Under the pieces are notes generated by a model. It worked only from the letters and a program-made list of their open reading frames with translations. It was not told the origin of the DNA and ran no database searches. A DNA stretch of 64,000 bases from Odontocerum albicorne. Its lineage: Eukaryota > Arthropoda > Insecta > Trichoptera > Odontoceridae. The DNA lies in contig OX463864.1 of the NCBI GenBank assembly GCA_949825065.1, positions 15,079,327 through 15,143,326 of the forward strand, written 5' to 3'. The position numbers and the translations under genes are program-made. This document shows positions 62,772 through 64,000 of this stretch, one piece after another (positions within the stretch are counted from its first letter, which is position 1; each line of letters starts with the position of its first letter).

Positions 62772-64000
62772 TTAGGTCCTTACATATGAAATTGGCGTTT
62801 TGCCGTACTGGCAACTTTGATCTCAAATATCTTCTCTTTGGTTAGGAATTCCAAATTCAAATTTATACAGCTATTTACTCAAGTATTTGTGTTTCGAAAA
62901 TTATAATTCATTTGTTTTTTCCTCAATTGTTTTTTTTCTTTGCGTCACTCAGTTTACAAAATGGAAAACTTGAAATATCGCGTTATTTACGAGTACGAGT
63001 TCCACCGTGGCACCAGTGCTGCAGAAACGGCTCGAAGGATTAATGATGTGTATGGCAACGGTGCCGCAAAAGAAAACACAGTGCGTTTTTGGTTCCAACG
63101 TTTTCGTTCTGGAAATTTCGACCTGCAGAACAAGCCCCGTAGACGGCCGGAGACCAAAGTTGATAAGGAAGAATTGAAGGCTATTGTGGAAGCGGATCCA
63201 TCGCAAACCACGTCCGAGTTAGCTGCAGGCTGCGGTGTTAGTGATAAAACTGTTTTAATCCACTTGAAGCAAATTGGGAAGGTGAAAAAGCTTGAAAGGT
63301 GGGTACCTCACGAATTGAGTGAAGCAAATCAACAAACGCGCGTTGACTGCTGCGTTGCATTACTCAACCGGCACAATAATGAAGGGATTTTGAATCGAAT
63401 CATTACCTGTGATGAAAAGTGGATCCTGTATGATAATCGGAAGCGCTCATCGCAATGGCTGAACCCTGCCGAACCAGCCAAACCATGCCCCAAGCGAAAA
63501 TTGACTCCAAAAAAGTTACTTGTGAGCGTTTGGTGGACTAGTGCTGGTGTCGTTCACTACAGCTTTCTTAAATCTGGCCAGACGATTACGGCAGATGTCT
63601 ATTGTCAGCAACTGCAAACCATGATGGAAAAGCTAGCTGCTAAACAACCGAGGCTGGTTAATCGCTCTAGGCCACTGCTGCTTCATGATAACGCTAGACC
63701 ACACACTGCACAACAGACGGCTACCAAATTAGAAGAGCTTCAATTGGAATGTCTAAGACATCCACCGTACTCTCCGGACCTTGCCCCAACAGAATACTAT
63801 TTTTTTCGAAATTTGGATAACTTCTTGCAAGGGAAAAAATTCAACTCCGATGGGGCAGTCCAAACCGACTTCAAAGATTTTATTGATTCCCGTCCGAATG
63901 GTTTTTTTAGTAAAGGGATCGATGAACTACCTATGCGATGGCAAAAGTGCATAGATAGCAATGGTACATACTTTGATTAAATAAATATATTATATTAAAA
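62772..64000 (+). mobile_element. Mariner element, 3' end beyond the window
   Basis: TA (62770-62771) precedes TTAGGTCCTTACATATGAAA, a mariner-type inverted end. A ~190-bp leader and an uninterrupted transposase follow. The right inverted end is not reached by 64000. Confidence 0.85.
62961..63980 (+). CDS. Full-length mariner transposase, 339 aa, third catalytic residue changed to E
   Basis: It would bind the element's inverted ends and catalyse cut-and-paste transposition at TA sites in the nucleus. The start is ATG 62961 (MENLKYRVIYEYEFHRG); upstream codons are in frame but lack an ATG. Order: paired helix-turn-helix (residues ~1-105, with TVRFWFQRFRSGNFDLQ and ELAAGCGVSDKTVLIHLKQI), the linker motif KLERWVPHEL, then the catalytic domain with ITCDEKWILYD (D151), LLLHDNARPHT (D243) and YSPDLAPTEYYFF, where position 278 is E instead of the mariner aspartate. 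34 residues separate D243 and E278. The length equals that of the cecropia-type/Hsmar1-like group, which it resembles most. There are no stops or frameshifts, so it is recent or selected, but D to E at this site is expected to abolish mariner activity. Confidence 0.92.
   Translation: MENLKYRVIYEYEFHRGTSAAETARRINDVYGNGAAKENTVRFWFQRFRSGNFDLQNKPRRRPETKVDKEELKAIVEADPSQTTSELAAGCGVSDKTVLIHLKQIGKVKKLERWVPHELSEANQQTRVDCCVALLNRHNNEGILNRIITCDEKWILYDNRKRSSQWLNPAEPAKPCPKRKLTPKKLLVSVWWTSAGVVHYSFLKSGQTITADVYCQQLQTMMEKLAAKQPRLVNRSRPLLLHDNARPHTAQQTATKLEELQLECLRHPPYSPDLAPTEYYFFRNLDNFLQGKKFNSDGAVQTDFKDFIDSRPNGFFSKGIDELPMRWQKCIDSNGTYFD

Noticed and set aside
62988..62995. TACGAGTA inside the mariner transposase as a footprint
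   Set aside because: It is coding sequence (YEYEF) aligned with other mariners and not an insertion.

Overview
The window looks like an intergenic or intronic stretch of an insect genome, most likely a moth or butterfly. It is AT-rich, has no operon structure, and I find no host protein-coding gene. Almost everything recognisable is transposon-derived: Jockey, CR1-like and RTE-like non-LTR retrotransposon tails, tRNA-headed SINEs, mariner/Tc1-type elements, hAT and other MITEs, Penelope-like repeats and satellites. The insect assignment is an inference from this mix; no marker gene fixes the species.

Layout. 1-6.8 kb: decayed LINE pieces, a 5'-truncated Jockey nested in an older repeat, a (TA)172 microsatellite, an internally deleted IS630/Tc1-type element, a SINE and a ~200-bp tandem array. 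6.8-10 kb: a mariner rebuilt as a 1.1-kb fold-back, a CR1 tail, a second transposase relic and a 35-bp minisatellite. 10-16 kb: a GC-rich island and several SINEs, one inserted in another. 16.1-19.1 kb: a ~3-kb hAT-like insertion holding an inverted repeat and a MITE that carries a MADF-domain reading frame. 19-25 kb: an almost wholly palindromic 210-bp MITE, an inverted Penelope-like pair, an RTE-like LINE and a mariner. 25-48 kb: mostly truncated LINE 3' ends on both strands, with SINEs, Penelope-like repeats and a complete hAT-type MITE. 49.4-50.8 kb: two unrelated arrays that both repeat every 73 bp. 51-56 kb: a MITE, a CR1 tail, an RTE copy with a perfect 19-bp target duplication and a deleted mariner. 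56.3-58.8 kb: a 186-bp satellite interrupted by a LINE. 59-62.5 kb: a SINE inside a CR1 tail, more LINE pieces and a possible piggyBac-type MITE. 62.8-64 kb: a mariner with an unbroken 339-codon transposase, cut by the window end.

Four observations connect these parts. (1) The octamer TACTCGTA/TACGAGTA occurs at least 18 times outside coding sequence, and in several related copies it is a clean six-base insertion at a TA, as expected for the excision footprint of a Minos-like Tc1 transposon. (2) Two repeat families carry a hammerhead-ribozyme-like core (CTGANGA, stem II, GAAA, palindromic stem III), a known property of Penelope-like elements. (3) The main SINE shares its 3' tail with the CR1-like LINE, which suggests the LINE mobilises it. 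(4) Nested insertions with visible target duplications give a relative order of events. All coordinates and matches were read by eye; repeat edges are approximate unless a target duplication is named.
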